Below the pieces are notes generated by a model. That model had not been told where the DNA came from. It did not search any database and was given only the letters and a program-made list of their open reading frames with translations. A stretch of DNA of 62,419 nt from CAYMSF01 sp964542255 (lineage in GTDB: Bacteria; Verrucomicrobiota; Lentisphaeria; Victivallales; Victivallaceae). Location of the stretch: contig CAZITV010000002.1 of the NCBI GenBank assembly GCA_964542255.1, positions 1 through 62,419 on the forward strand. The letters run 5' to 3'. The translations under genes were made by a program, and so were the position numbers. Positions 35,133 to 44,929 of the stretch are shown here, in pieces (position 1 is the first letter of the stretch; the number at the start of each line of letters is the position of its first letter).

Positions 35133-36198
35133 AAAAATAGACACACTGCTTAAAAACAAAGTATGCTGGTTGAATAACTTTGACGCAAATGATGATATTG
35201 CCATCAGTTCCAGAATACGTTTAGCGCGTAATCTCAAAGGCCTGCCGTTTCCAATTGCTTCCCAGACTGAGCAGTTGCAAAACGCAAAGGATGCAATAGA
35301 ACTGGGATTGCGTAAATCTGAGTCTTTCGGCGACGAGGTCATAAATATTGAGATGGCTGAAATATCCGCTTTAGAAAAAGGTCTTTTACAGGAAAGGCGC
35401 ATTATCAGCAATGAATTTGTCAACAGTGGCGCAGGCTCGGCTTTAATATTAAAGCCTGACGAAACTTTAAGCATAATGATTAATGAGGAAGACCATATTC
35501 GCATGCAGGCTATTACCTCTGGCTTTGACTTACATGGTTTATGGGAAAAAATTGGCAAGCTGGATTCCGAGTTAGAAAAACAATTGCCATACGAATACGA
35601 TGAAAAAATTGGATACTTGACGTCTTGTCCGACAAATGTGGGTACCGGATTGCGGGCATCTGTAATGCTTCATTTGCCCGGACTCGTTCTAACAGGAAAT
35701 ATTACTTCGGCGATACAAGGAATTAGCAAGCTTCGGTTGGCGGTTAGAGGTTTATTTGGTGAAGGCAGTGATAATCAGGGGAATCTGTTTCAAATTTCAA
35801 ACCAAAGTACTTTGGGAGAATCTGAAATACAAATAATTGACCGTATTTGCGGAGTAATCAAACAGTTAATCAATCATGAAAAAAATGCCCGGTTGAGTCT
35901 GCTTGAAAAAGATCAAAATAACCTCTTGGATAAGGTTGGCAGGGCCTATGGTAATATGCGTCACGCATACATCGTCTCCAGCGAGGATGCAATGAATTCA
36001 TTATCAAGTATTAGACTTGGTGTTGATATGGGAATGTTCTCTATAGTTGATTTACTGGCAGTAAATGAACTTTTTGTCACTATTCATAAAGCTCATTTAC
36101 AATACTTCGCGGGTAGAGAACTCACTGCAGAAGAACGCGACGTCCGCCGGGCTGCAGTGATTCGTGAGCGCTTGAAAAATGTAAAAAACAATCAGTAA
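35116..36198 (+). CDS. mcsB: Protein arginine kinase McsB
   Basis: A 360-residue phosphagen-kinase-fold enzyme that phosphorylates arginine side chains and so marks proteins for ClpCP. Recognised by ISSRIRLARNLKGLPFP near residue 31, the HIRMQAITSG segment near 130, the catalytic LTSCPTNVGTGLRASVMLHLP near 170, and the C-terminal VDLLAVNELFV. Length is standard. It starts inside mcsA (ATG 35116 or 35125). The usual partners ctsR and clpC are not in the window, so the pair has been moved away from the classic four-gene operon. Confidence 0.93.
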   Translation: MQQMNKKIDTLLKNKVCWLNNFDANDDIAISSRIRLARNLKGLPFPIASQTEQLQNAKDAIELGLRKSESFGDEVINIEMAEISALEKGLLQERRIISNEFVNSGAGSALILKPDETLSIMINEEDHIRMQAITSGFDLHGLWEKIGKLDSELEKQLPYEYDEKIGYLTSCPTNVGTGLRASVMLHLPGLVLTGNITSAIQGISKLRLAVRGLFGEGSDNQGNLFQISNQSTLGESEIQIIDRICGVIKQLINHEKNARLSLLEKDQNNLLDKVGRAYGNMRHAYIVSSEDAMNSLSSIRLGVDMGMFSIVDLLAVNELFVTIHKAHLQYFAGRELTAEERDVRRAAVIRERLKNVKNNQ

Positions 36199-36388
36199 TG
36201 CAGCTAGTTATGATTAATAAGCGTATTTACTTTATTTATACTATTGCGCAACTGATTGATTGTATCAATATATTTCCCAAAAGCGTTTGGCATTATCATA
36301 AATAATAATTTAACATGGCGATAAAATACTGATATTCTTTAGGGCAGCGTTACTGTTTGGTTATTGTGGAATCTGAAAGGAAGTTATT

Positions 36389-38356
36389 TTGGAAAGTTTT
36401 TATGCTTCATTATTGACCTTGCTTGAAATGACTTTTGTTTTCGTTGGACTTGGTTTATTACACAGTCAGCGCAAAATTATTGGCAATGCGGCGTTCTATG
36501 TGTCTGTTGGATTATTGTTTGCGTTTACTCAATTTGTCACAGCTGCTGACCTAAAGGTTCATATTTCATACTTTAATTTGGACTTTGGAGTTGGTACGAC
36601 TGTTTTATTCCTGCCTTACCTTGCAGCTTTGATGTTAGTTTACGTTACAGAAGGTACATTGGCAGCGCAAAGAATGATTATTGGTGCGCTTACGGCCTTT
36701 GGGTTATTTATTTACTTAGCCAGTTTAACTAGTTTACAATGCAATTGGATGGGATTTTCTATATCGCAGGGGACTTCAGCTGATTCTCTGGATTTCTTAT
36801 TACAGCAGGCCCGCCATTTAATGGCGGCATCTATTCTTGCCCAGCTTTTTGATTTGTTTTTACTACCGATTTTTTTTCAACGACTGAGAAACGCAAAGTG
36901 CCGATTATTTTTCTGCGTTTTAGGTGCATTGGTTTTTACACAAGTTGTTGATTCTGTAGTTTATTTAGCAGTGGCATATTGGGACCAGCCGCAGTGGTGG
37001 ACTGGAATCAATAATTCTTTTATAGTAAAGTCATTGGCGACTATTTGGATAAGCATTCTTGTATCAATATATTTATTTAAGGTTGAACACGAGGTTGAAA
37101 AAGATAATCGTGGTGCATTTGATATTATTATCGCATTTTTTGGCGGATACGGCAAGGCTCAAGCACTAGAAAAATCTCTGCGTGAATGGGAGGGGCGCTA
37201 TCGTATGGTTGTTGAAAATGCCAGTGAAATAATTATTTTGCTTGATCAGAACGGAATAATTCTAGATGCCAACTTAGCCGCTGTTGGAATACTTAAGACC
37301 AAGTCTAGCAGAGAACTAATTGGTTTGCATTTTCCTGAAATGCTAAAAAATGAAACTGGTCGTACTATGGATTGGCTGCTTACTACAAACACAATGTTCG
37401 ATACAATTGGCGGCATTAAGGTTAATCGATTTAAATGTTATATTGGCAACGATATCAATTCTGCGGTACATCTGGATATGGCTGTATCCACCATCAATTT
37501 TCGTAACGCAAACATGCAGGTGCTGGTTGGTCGAGACATTACTGAAGAAAGCAAACTTTCACGTGAAAAAGAGGTTCTAAGTGAACAATTGGCTCACTCG
37601 CAGCGGCTTGAAGCAGTAGGGCAATTAGCTGGGGGAGTAGCTCACGATTTCAATAATCATATTCATGCGATTTTGGGGCACTTAGATGTCATTCGTTTGA
37701 TTCATAAATATGATGACCCAAAATTATTACGCCATTTGGATAAAATTACTCAAATTTCTGAACAGGCTGGAAGGCTAACTGAACAATTATTGGGGTTTGC
37801 CCGTAAGGGCAAGTATAGAGAAAGTACAATTTATTTAGCAGAACTGGTCAGAAAATCTACTGAGTTATTTATGCCAATTAGTCAAAAAAGTTTGGATATG
37901 ATATTGGATATTGATAAAGATAAGATGCCAATTCGCGGCGATAGTGTCCAGTTGCAGCAAGTAGTTATCAATCTGCTGATTAATGCCAGAGATGCAGTTG
38001 AAAATAATACACAAGGTATGAAGTTACATCTACGGGTCACTTCCGCAGATAAAATTGATGTAAAAATTGAACAGAAAATTAATCCTCGTGACTATTATTG
38101 TATTTCACTCGAAGACAATGGCTGCGGGATGGACGATGCAACAAAAAAACGAATTTTTGAACCTTTCTTCACTACCAAACCTATCGGCAAAGGTACTGGT
38201 ATGGGCTTGGCAATGGTTTATGGCACAATACACAATCATCATGGTTGGGTACAAGTTAAAAGTAAACCTGGTAAAGGAACAACATTTTTTGTCTTCTTGC
38301 CTAAACTAAAATCTGAATTGTCTGAACAACAGGCTGATGTAATTTATGATGTTTAA
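36389..38356 (+). CDS. PAS-containing histidine kinase with transporter-like membrane domain
   Basis: A 655-residue inner-membrane sensor. Residues 1-235 carry six or seven hydrophobic helices; segments such as LAQLFDLFLLPIFFQRL and FTQVVDSVVYLAVAYW...IVKSLATIWISILV resemble the YhhQ/VUT transporter fold, which is inference. A PAS domain spans about 270-395. The kinase core has H419 in GGVAHDFNNHIH, the N box VINLLINARDAV, DNGCGM and GTGMGLAMVYG. No receiver domain or partner regulator lies beside it. It starts at TTG 36389 with AAAGGAAG at 36376-36383, and the next gene begins 3 nt after its stop. Confidence 0.87.
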   Translation: MESFYASLLTLLEMTFVFVGLGLLHSQRKIIGNAAFYVSVGLLFAFTQFVTAADLKVHISYFNLDFGVGTTVLFLPYLAALMLVYVTEGTLAAQRMIIGALTAFGLFIYLASLTSLQCNWMGFSISQGTSADSLDFLLQQARHLMAASILAQLFDLFLLPIFFQRLRNAKCRLFFCVLGALVFTQVVDSVVYLAVAYWDQPQWWTGINNSFIVKSLATIWISILVSIYLFKVEHEVEKDNRGAFDIIIAFFGGYGKAQALEKSLREWEGRYRMVVENASEIIILLDQNGIILDANLAAVGILKTKSSRELIGLHFPEMLKNETGRTMDWLLTTNTMFDTIGGIKVNRFKCYIGNDINSAVHLDMAVSTINFRNANMQVLVGRDITEESKLSREKEVLSEQLAHSQRLEAVGQLAGGVAHDFNNHIHAILGHLDVIRLIHKYDDPKLLRHLDKITQISEQAGRLTEQLLGFARKGKYRESTIYLAELVRKSTELFMPISQKSLDMILDIDKDKMPIRGDSVQLQQVVINLLINARDAVENNTQGMKLHLRVTSADKIDVKIEQKINPRDYYCISLEDNGCGMDDATKKRIFEPFFTTKPIGKGTGMGLAMVYGTIHNHHGWVQVKSKPGKGTTFFVFLPKLKSELSEQQADVIYDV

Positions 38357-38359
38357 AGT

Positions 38360-40921
38360 ATGAATACTAAAGATTACAAATACATTAAAATTAATAAGGT
38401 TACCATCGCATACACCGATGTTGGTACTGGGCAACCATTTTTATTTGTCCATGGGTTTGCTTCATTTTCCTACAGTTGGAGACAGCTCATTGACTGTTTG
38501 CCTAAAAATTCACGTTACATTGCTATTGATTTAAAGGGATTTGGATATTCTGAAAAGAAATGTGATTCAAATCTTGCCATATATGACCAGGCACTGATTT
38601 TAGCATTATTTATTCGCCGTATGCATTTAAATAACCTAGTGCTGGTTGGACACTCTATGGGCGGAATTATCAGCCTGGTTACGCTGTTCAATGAAAAAAT
38701 TAGAGTCATGGTCTCCAGGCTTATATTGATTGACAGTGCTGGTATTTTTTTGAAACTTCCAGACTTTATTGACGATCTTGCTGCCATTTCGCCGCAGAAT
38801 GTATTGCTTAAATTTGCGCAAGAGGATTTGATGGCTGCGATGGTATTACGCGAAGCTTATCATGACCAAAGTAAAATTACTCCGGCTTTAGTCAAAGAAT
38901 ATGCGGATATTTTGCGACAACCCAATGCAAAAGAATGCCTTATATCGGCCGCGAAACAAATTTCCATCGCCAATCAACGCGCCCTGATGGAAAATTTGCA
39001 TCATTTAGACATTCCCAAACTAATTTTATGGGGTGCTAATGATCGCATCATCAGCGTTGATGATGCTTATCTTTTTTTTCATGAGCTACCAAATGCCGAA
39101 TTAAAAATAATTCCAGATTGCGGTCATTCTCCGCAAGAAGAAAAGCCAGAAATGATTGCAGAATTAATCTGTGAATTTCTAAAAATCCCTGCGGAGTCAA
39201 TGACGGCTGTTTCTGACACGGAAATTTCTGGATTACTTAAGACTGGGCAAGCCAGCAATAAAACTATTTTGCCACCAATTGTTGATCAAATTGTTAAATC
39301 ATCAGTTGATTATATCGATAAATTAAAAATGCGCCGCCTAGTTGACCATTGGAGTTTTAGCACGTTTTGTTTTATGCTTTTTATAAAAATGCTGCAAATA
39401 TTTAAAAAAATTGGTTTGCACGCAGAAGAAAATGGTTGGCGGCGAGCTACAGGGATATTTTTACGCAACGAATATTCAAAGTTTATACTTGCAAGTTTCC
39501 GTTTAAACTATTTAGGTGTCAACAGCCCCCCTGATGATATTGAACTTGCCAAGAATATATTAATCCCCAAATTAATGGATTTTATTGGGCGCAATCCCAG
39601 TTGCCATTGGACATTAGATTGGGGATACTTGATGATGAAACGTAAAAAATTACTAGTAACTGACATAATCGAGTCAAAATTCAGCCGCAATGGTGATTTG
39701 ATGGATATGGTCCTTTACTTTGACACCCATGCCTCACCAGCCTCTATGCTTAGCGATTCTTTGATAAAAGAAACGGTACAGCAATTTTGTTGTATCTATA
39801 ATCAATCGGCAAAATCAAGTGATCAAAACCGTGCTAGAATTTTACAAAAACGAATCACACATTGGGTTGAAAAATACAAAAGAATTCCATCAGCTGCAAA
39901 AATTGAGCTCAAACATTTAGTTGAAAGAATTTTAAATGGTACTTTTATTCAATTTGAAATATTACCACCACCGGATGACTCACAAATTTTTTTGCGTGCC
40001 AGAATGGCGACCCCAAATCTTAAAGCGAGACGTCATCCCGGATTCGGCTTACTAAATATTATTTGCCGTTTTTCTCATGATTATTCCGAAGCAGATCTCT
40101 GGTTTCAACATCATCACGTTCCGGTTGATGGAATGCCAATGCAGGAAATGCTGCGCAGCCTTAAAACGGAGTGGGGTGAAGTCGGCACTTTGCGCTATCC
40201 GGCTTTGCACTCTCCGGCTGCACACCCTGAAGTATTTTATTTTGGCAATAAGATATTCCGTGCTAGAATCTATGTAGATTTTGGCATATTTATAAAATTA
40301 AGACGTTATCTAAATGCACATTATCAGTCTGAAATGGGTGGACAGGCTTCAGTCGCCAGCCTGGTGATTTGGGGACTCGCACAATATGAATATTTCAAAG
40401 AACGAAAATTTCTTTTCCCGGTCGATAGTTCAACTCTCAATGAATGCCCGCAAGAACGCAATATTAGCCTGATTTTTATCCGGCCAGGCAGTTTTATTGA
40501 TGCAAAAAATCCATTGAGAAGCTTTTTGCGTTATCAGCGTGAATTTAATCGGAGAATGTTTTCCACGCGAATTGGCAAAAGCGAAAGCAGTGAACTTCTT
40601 GAACTATACGCTATGGTACACCCTTTATTTTATCATATAATGCGCGTTTTGTTCAAAAAATCACTTAATGAAATTCTTGGGACTGCTGGCGTAACTATTC
40701 TTAAGGATGCGGAAATGTTTGTCAGTCCGCTTACAGATATTCAACTTAATGGATTTATTGCTTTAGGTAATTTGATGATGCCAACAGAAGATGGGAAATT
40801 TTCAGGTGCAGTTAGTATCTGTGGTTCGAAAGAACAAGTAAAACATTACATCAGGGCTATATACAATATGGTTGATAACTTTCCTGAATTTATCAATGTT
40901 GACAGAGAACATTTGTCTTAA
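38360..40921 (+). CDS. Alpha/beta-hydrolase fused to an HHxxxDG acyltransferase-like domain
   Basis: An 853-residue protein in two parts. Residues 1-280 are an alpha/beta-hydrolase with the oxyanion HGFASFSYSW, nucleophile S99 in VGHSMGG, D228 in LWGANDR and H256 in DCGHSPQEE, so the triad is complete. A helical bridge (about 310-470) leads into a region with HHHVPVDG; H585-H586-V-P-V-D590-G591 fits the HHxxxDG site of the chloramphenicol-acetyltransferase, E2 and NRPS condensation superfamily, and the tail VSICGSKEQVKHYIRAIYNMVD fits the same fold. No signal peptide. A lipid or wax-ester-type acyl transfer is possible, but unproven. Cotranscribed with the kinase. Confidence 0.75.
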   Translation: MNTKDYKYIKINKVTIAYTDVGTGQPFLFVHGFASFSYSWRQLIDCLPKNSRYIAIDLKGFGYSEKKCDSNLAIYDQALILALFIRRMHLNNLVLVGHSMGGIISLVTLFNEKIRVMVSRLILIDSAGIFLKLPDFIDDLAAISPQNVLLKFAQEDLMAAMVLREAYHDQSKITPALVKEYADILRQPNAKECLISAAKQISIANQRALMENLHHLDIPKLILWGANDRIISVDDAYLFFHELPNAELKIIPDCGHSPQEEKPEMIAELICEFLKIPAESMTAVSDTEISGLLKTGQASNKTILPPIVDQIVKSSVDYIDKLKMRRLVDHWSFSTFCFMLFIKMLQIFKKIGLHAEENGWRRATGIFLRNEYSKFILASFRLNYLGVNSPPDDIELAKNILIPKLMDFIGRNPSCHWTLDWGYLMMKRKKLLVTDIIESKFSRNGDLMDMVLYFDTHASPASMLSDSLIKETVQQFCCIYNQSAKSSDQNRARILQKRITHWVEKYKRIPSAAKIELKHLVERILNGTFIQFEILPPPDDSQIFLRARMATPNLKARRHPGFGLLNIICRFSHDYSEADLWFQHHHVPVDGMPMQEMLRSLKTEWGEVGTLRYPALHSPAAHPEVFYFGNKIFRARIYVDFGIFIKLRRYLNAHYQSEMGGQASVASLVIWGLAQYEYFKERKFLFPVDSSTLNECPQERNISLIFIRPGSFIDAKNPLRSFLRYQREFNRRMFSTRIGKSESSELLELYAMVHPLFYHIMRVLFKKSLNEILGTAGVTILKDAEMFVSPLTDIQLNGFIALGNLMMPTEDGKFSGAVSICGSKEQVKHYIRAIYNMVDNFPEFINVDREHLS

Positions 40922-40946
40922 ATGCATCTAATCAACATTCTAACTA

Positions 40947-41921
40947 TTATGCGATTGAATTGCCTTTAAAAAAGCATGCCGCCTGATGGGTGGTGGAATT
41001 GAATTCCGTTAGTTCAGGCATATTTTGTCTGCAAATATTTTGTGCCAATGGACAGCGCGGATGAAATGGACAACCCGAGGGTGGATGCAGCGGTGATGGA
41101 ACATCGCCAGAGAGAATAATTCGTTTGTTGCCGGTATTCGGGTCAACTACCGGCACCGCGGATAAAAGCGCCATAGTGTATGGATGCGCTGGTGATGTAC
41201 ATACTTCCGTGCTCGTCCCGCTTTCAACTACTTTCCCCAAGTACATTACCATAATTCGATGACTAATATGTTCGACTACTGCCAAATCATGGGCAATAAA
41301 TAAAAATGCCACATTTGTTTTGCGTTGAATGTCTTTTAATAAATTGATAATTTGAGCCTGAACGCTTACATCTAAGGCCGAAACTGGTTCATCTGCGATA
41401 ATCAGTTTTGGGGATACAGCAAGAGCACGTGCTATACCAATACGCTGTCGTTGTCCACCACTAAACTGATGCGGATATCTGAATAGATGTTCACTACTCA
41501 GCCCCACAAGTTGTAATAACTCAGCGGCACGGTCAATTCGTTGATTTCGGTTAAGTTGTGTATGCAGTTGTAAAATTTCATTTAATGCTGAAAAAATATT
41601 CATTCGCGGATTTAATGAGCCATAAGGATCTTGAAAAATCATTTGAAAATTTTTTCTGGCTCGACGTAATGCGTATCCTCTGAGTTTACCAATTTCAACA
41701 CCATCAATACTGAATTTGCCGGAGATGGGTGTTTCTAATCTTACGATAGTTTTACCAAGCGTGCTTTTGCCGCAACCACTTTCTCCGACCAGTCCCAGCG
41801 TCTCACCAGCATTAAGATGGAATGATACGCCGTCAACAGCACGGACATACTGTAGCGGCTTAAACCATCCATCTTTGACTGGGTACCAAACTTTGAGGTT
41901 GTCAACTTCTAATAACGACAT
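40947..41921 (-). CDS. Oligopeptide/dipeptide ABC transporter ATPase (OppF/DppF type)
   Basis: A 324-residue ABC ATPase. Seen: Walker A GESGCGKST near residue 47, Q-loop FQDPYGSLNPRMNI, signature SGGQRQRIGIARAL, Walker B KLIIADEPVSALD, and a C-terminal oligopeptide-binding extension with the cysteine-rich tail PPSGCPFHPRCPLAQNIC. Both tail and length are those of OppF/DppF. No permease, OppD or binding-protein gene accompanies it here, so it must work with partners coded elsewhere. It is 9 nt downstream of the ABM gene. Confidence 0.9.
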   Translation of the reverse strand: MSLLEVDNLKVWYPVKDGWFKPLQYVRAVDGVSFHLNAGETLGLVGESGCGKSTLGKTIVRLETPISGKFSIDGVEIGKLRGYALRRARKNFQMIFQDPYGSLNPRMNIFSALNEILQLHTQLNRNQRIDRAAELLQLVGLSSEHLFRYPHQFSGGQRQRIGIARALAVSPKLIIADEPVSALDVSVQAQIINLLKDIQRKTNVAFLFIAHDLAVVEHISHRIMVMYLGKVVESGTSTEVCTSPAHPYTMALLSAVPVVDPNTGNKRIILSGDVPSPLHPPSGCPFHPRCPLAQNICRQNMPELTEFNSTTHQAACFFKGNSIA

Positions 41922-41930
41922 AAATCAATC

Positions 41931-42227
41931 TTATTTAAAAATAGATGCGCGAGTGACAATTAATTTACCTTCCAGTAAAAAACTGCAGTCATTAAGGAAT
42001 TCTTTAAGACAATCTTTTTGCATGTGAATATTAAGTGCCTCTTGATTAACCCAATTTTTATACAGGAAGAATTCGTACTGGCTATTATTAACTTTGCGTA
42101 AACAATAGTCAATATTGCCAGGATCCTCGCAGGATAATTGAGCAAAATGCACCAAACGTCCTTTAAGATTATTGCAATGTTCAGGTTTTGCTTTACCAGT
42201 AACCAGTAGGGTAATTTGTTCTGACAT
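41931..42227 (-). CDS. ABM-domain protein (putative quinol monooxygenase type)
   Basis: A 98-residue dimeric alpha-beta barrel protein of the antibiotic-biosynthesis-monooxygenase family. Characteristic pieces: LVTGKAKPEHCNNLKGRLV at the start, SCEDPGNIDYCLRKVNNSQYEFFLYKNWVNQEALNIHMQ in the middle. Such small proteins include YgiN-like quinol monooxygenases and heme or carbonyl-handling relatives; which it is cannot be told. Located between valS and oppF on the same strand, 26 nt after valS. Confidence 0.8.
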   Translation of the reverse strand: MSEQITLLVTGKAKPEHCNNLKGRLVHFAQLSCEDPGNIDYCLRKVNNSQYEFFLYKNWVNQEALNIHMQKDCLKEFLNDCSFLLEGKLIVTRASIFK

Positions 42228-42253
42228 TGCATGATCCTTTACTCAATAGAAAA

Positions 42254-44929
42254 TTATTTAAGTGAATCAATAAGTTCATTGGTACGAACGAGCTTCTGCT
42301 TCAGATCTTCATAATAAACTTTTGCTTCACGCACAACGTTTTCAGGAGCTTTATCAACAAAACCAGGATTATTCAATTTTGCCTCTGAACCTTTTATCCA
42401 GCCAAGTAACTGTTCTTTTTGCAACTGCATTTTTTTTCTTTCCGCGTCGATGTCGATAAGGCCATGTAATGGCATGTAAATTGTACCAATATTAGCCATA
42501 ATTGACGGAGCGGCGCCATCTGCAGTATTATAGTCAGCTATGGATATTTCAAGCTCATTGGCATTAAGCAAAAATGTTAATGAATCAAGTTCATTAACAA
42601 GAAATGCTTGTGTGGAATCATTAATTGCCTTGATATAATACTTGACTTTTTGACCATTAGGAATATTATAGTTGGCCTTAAGCGCACGTCCAGAAGAGAC
42701 AAGCTGAAATTTACCATTTACCAGTTCTAATAATTCAGAATTATCCGGCTCAACAGGGATTCCCTTCATACTTATAGGCTGTGGATACGCAGCATACATA
42801 ATGGTTTCGGCGTCGTTCAAAAATCCCATTTGGTGTGCTAACTCTTCGGTAATGAACGGCATAAACGGATGTAACAAACGCAATATTTTATATATAACAA
42901 AATCCAGGATGGCAATAGCTTGAGTTTTGTTTTCACCACCACTGCGCAATCTAATTTTTTCAGCTTCAATAAACCAATCACAGAAATTACTCCAGACTAA
43001 TTCGTAGATTTCGTGTGCGGCATAGTGAAAACGGTATTCTTTGAGTGCCGTGTCTGCCATAATTATTGCTTTATTGAGTAATGCTAGCATCCATTTCTCA
43101 TCTACAGTGAGCTTTGTAAAATCAGTTATAGTGGCCAGATTCTCAAAGCTTTGAGTAACATCACCTTGCATTTGTCTAAATCTGCAGGCATTCCACAACT
43201 TATTGGCGAAATTACGACCGATTTCACATTTATCATTGCTATATCGAATATCCATTCCAACAGGGGCAATGTAGGTAATAGAGAAACGTAAAGCATCTGC
43301 GCCGTATGTTGCGATAACATCAAGCGGATCTGGCGAATTACCCAGTGATTTACTTAATTTACGACCGAGGTCATCGCGAATTATGCTGGTAAAATAAACA
43401 TTGCGGAATGGCAAATCCTGTTTGAATTCGTATCCGGCCATGATCATTCTGGCAACCCAGAAAAAAATAATATCAGGACCAGTGACCAAGTCGCCTGTAG
43501 GATAAAAATATTTTAATTCTGCCGTATCTTCCGGCCACCCCATTACGGAGAATGGCCATAGCCATGAGCTAAACCATGTATCTAGCACGTCATTGTCTTG
43601 CAGCCATGCGTCACCTGTTGGGGCATCCATTCCAACGAAGATTTCACCATTGTGTTTATTGTACCAAGCTGGGATGCGGTGTCCCCACCATATTTGGCGG
43701 CTGATACACCAATCTTTAATGTTCTCCATCCAGTGAAAATATGTTTTACTCCATCGTTCTGGATGAAATTTAATTTTCCCATCGCGTACCGCGGCAATGG
43801 CAGGCTTGGAGAGTTCACCCATTTTCGCAAACCACTGTTCACTGATTATTGTTTCAATCGGAACATCTCCACGTTCTGAATAACCGACATTATGAACTAT
43901 AGGTTCGATTTTTACCATCAGTCCATCAGACTCTAAATCATGGATAATTTTTTTTCTGCATTCAAATCTGTCAAGTCCTGCATAACGCTGTCCGGCCTTA
44001 TCATTCATAGTCGCATTGTCATTCATCACGTTTATAAATTCTAAGTTATGGCGTGTACCAACTTCAAAGTCGTTAGGGTCATGCGCTGGGGTAATCTTAA
44101 CACAACCAGTACCCTTGGCTGGGTCAGCGTATTCATCGCCAATAATTGGAATTTCACGATCAGTTAATGGTAATTTTACAGTTTTGCCGATCAAGTGCAT
44201 ATAACGGATGTCTGCTGGATGTACCGCAACGGCTGTATCACCAAGCATTGTCTCAGGACGCGTTGTCGCTATTTCTAAAAAACCAGAACCGTCTGATAAA
44301 GGATATTTATAGTGATAAAAATTACCTTTAACTTCCTTGTAGATAACTTCCTCGTCTGATAAAGCAGTTTTTGAGACTGGACACCAGTTTATCATTCGCC
44401 TGCCGCGATAGATATATCCTTTGTTATATAAGTCAACAAAAACCTTACGTACAGCGTAACTTAGACCCTCATCCATCGTAAATCGTTCACGTTCCCAGTC
44501 GCATGATGCACCAAGACAACGTAATTGACGAATAATAGTGCCGCCATATTCATTCCGCCATTCCCATACTTTACGGATAAACACATCTCTTCCAAGCTCA
44601 TCTCGCCCAGTGTTATGTTTCTCGCGAAGATAACGCTGCACGCGGCTTTCTGTTGCGATTCCGGCATGGTCAGTGCCAGGGAACCAGCTAACCTCATCGC
44701 CAATCATCCTATGCCATCTGGCCAAAATATCCTGTAGCGTATTATTTAGAACGTGCCCTAAAGTCAAAATGCCAGTAATGTTGGGCGGTGGTATAACAAT
44801 TGAATATGCTGGTTTGTTGGGATTAGGACATCCGTGGAAATATTTGCGGTTTTCCCAAAGAGGATACCATTTTTTTTCTATATCGGCAGGCTCATAGGCT
44901 TTAGGCATTTCTCTAATAACATCATACAT
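42254..44929 (-). CDS. valS: Valyl-tRNA synthetase
   Basis: An 891-residue class I synthetase charging tRNA-Val. The HIGH-type motif is in PPPNITGILTLGHVLNN, with the GTDHAGIATE segment after it; the editing domain runs from about 190 to 340; the KMSKS loop is GRKLSKSLGNSPDP near 530; an anticodon-binding helix bundle and a C-terminal coiled-coil arm (AERKKMQLQKEQLLGWIKGSEAKL) complete it. ATG 44929 has GGAGAA upstream on the minus strand; the TTG 44941 lies just before that site. No T-box leader was recognised. Confidence 0.96.
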   Translation of the reverse strand: MYDVIREMPKAYEPADIEKKWYPLWENRKYFHGCPNPNKPAYSIVIPPPNITGILTLGHVLNNTLQDILARWHRMIGDEVSWFPGTDHAGIATESRVQRYLREKHNTGRDELGRDVFIRKVWEWRNEYGGTIIRQLRCLGASCDWERERFTMDEGLSYAVRKVFVDLYNKGYIYRGRRMINWCPVSKTALSDEEVIYKEVKGNFYHYKYPLSDGSGFLEIATTRPETMLGDTAVAVHPADIRYMHLIGKTVKLPLTDREIPIIGDEYADPAKGTGCVKITPAHDPNDFEVGTRHNLEFINVMNDNATMNDKAGQRYAGLDRFECRKKIIHDLESDGLMVKIEPIVHNVGYSERGDVPIETIISEQWFAKMGELSKPAIAAVRDGKIKFHPERWSKTYFHWMENIKDWCISRQIWWGHRIPAWYNKHNGEIFVGMDAPTGDAWLQDNDVLDTWFSSWLWPFSVMGWPEDTAELKYFYPTGDLVTGPDIIFFWVARMIMAGYEFKQDLPFRNVYFTSIIRDDLGRKLSKSLGNSPDPLDVIATYGADALRFSITYIAPVGMDIRYSNDKCEIGRNFANKLWNACRFRQMQGDVTQSFENLATITDFTKLTVDEKWMLALLNKAIIMADTALKEYRFHYAAHEIYELVWSNFCDWFIEAEKIRLRSGGENKTQAIAILDFVIYKILRLLHPFMPFITEELAHQMGFLNDAETIMYAAYPQPISMKGIPVEPDNSELLELVNGKFQLVSSGRALKANYNIPNGQKVKYYIKAINDSTQAFLVNELDSLTFLLNANELEISIADYNTADGAAPSIMANIGTIYMPLHGLIDIDAERKKMQLQKEQLLGWIKGSEAKLNNPGFVDKAPENVVREAKVYYEDLKQKLVRTNELIDSLK

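Noticed and set aside
35001..35558. 185-codon open frame on the minus strand
   Set aside because: It covers the mcsA-mcsB junction, where both sense genes have clear family motifs. Its Ser/Phe/Ile-rich sequence is that of an antisense shadow.
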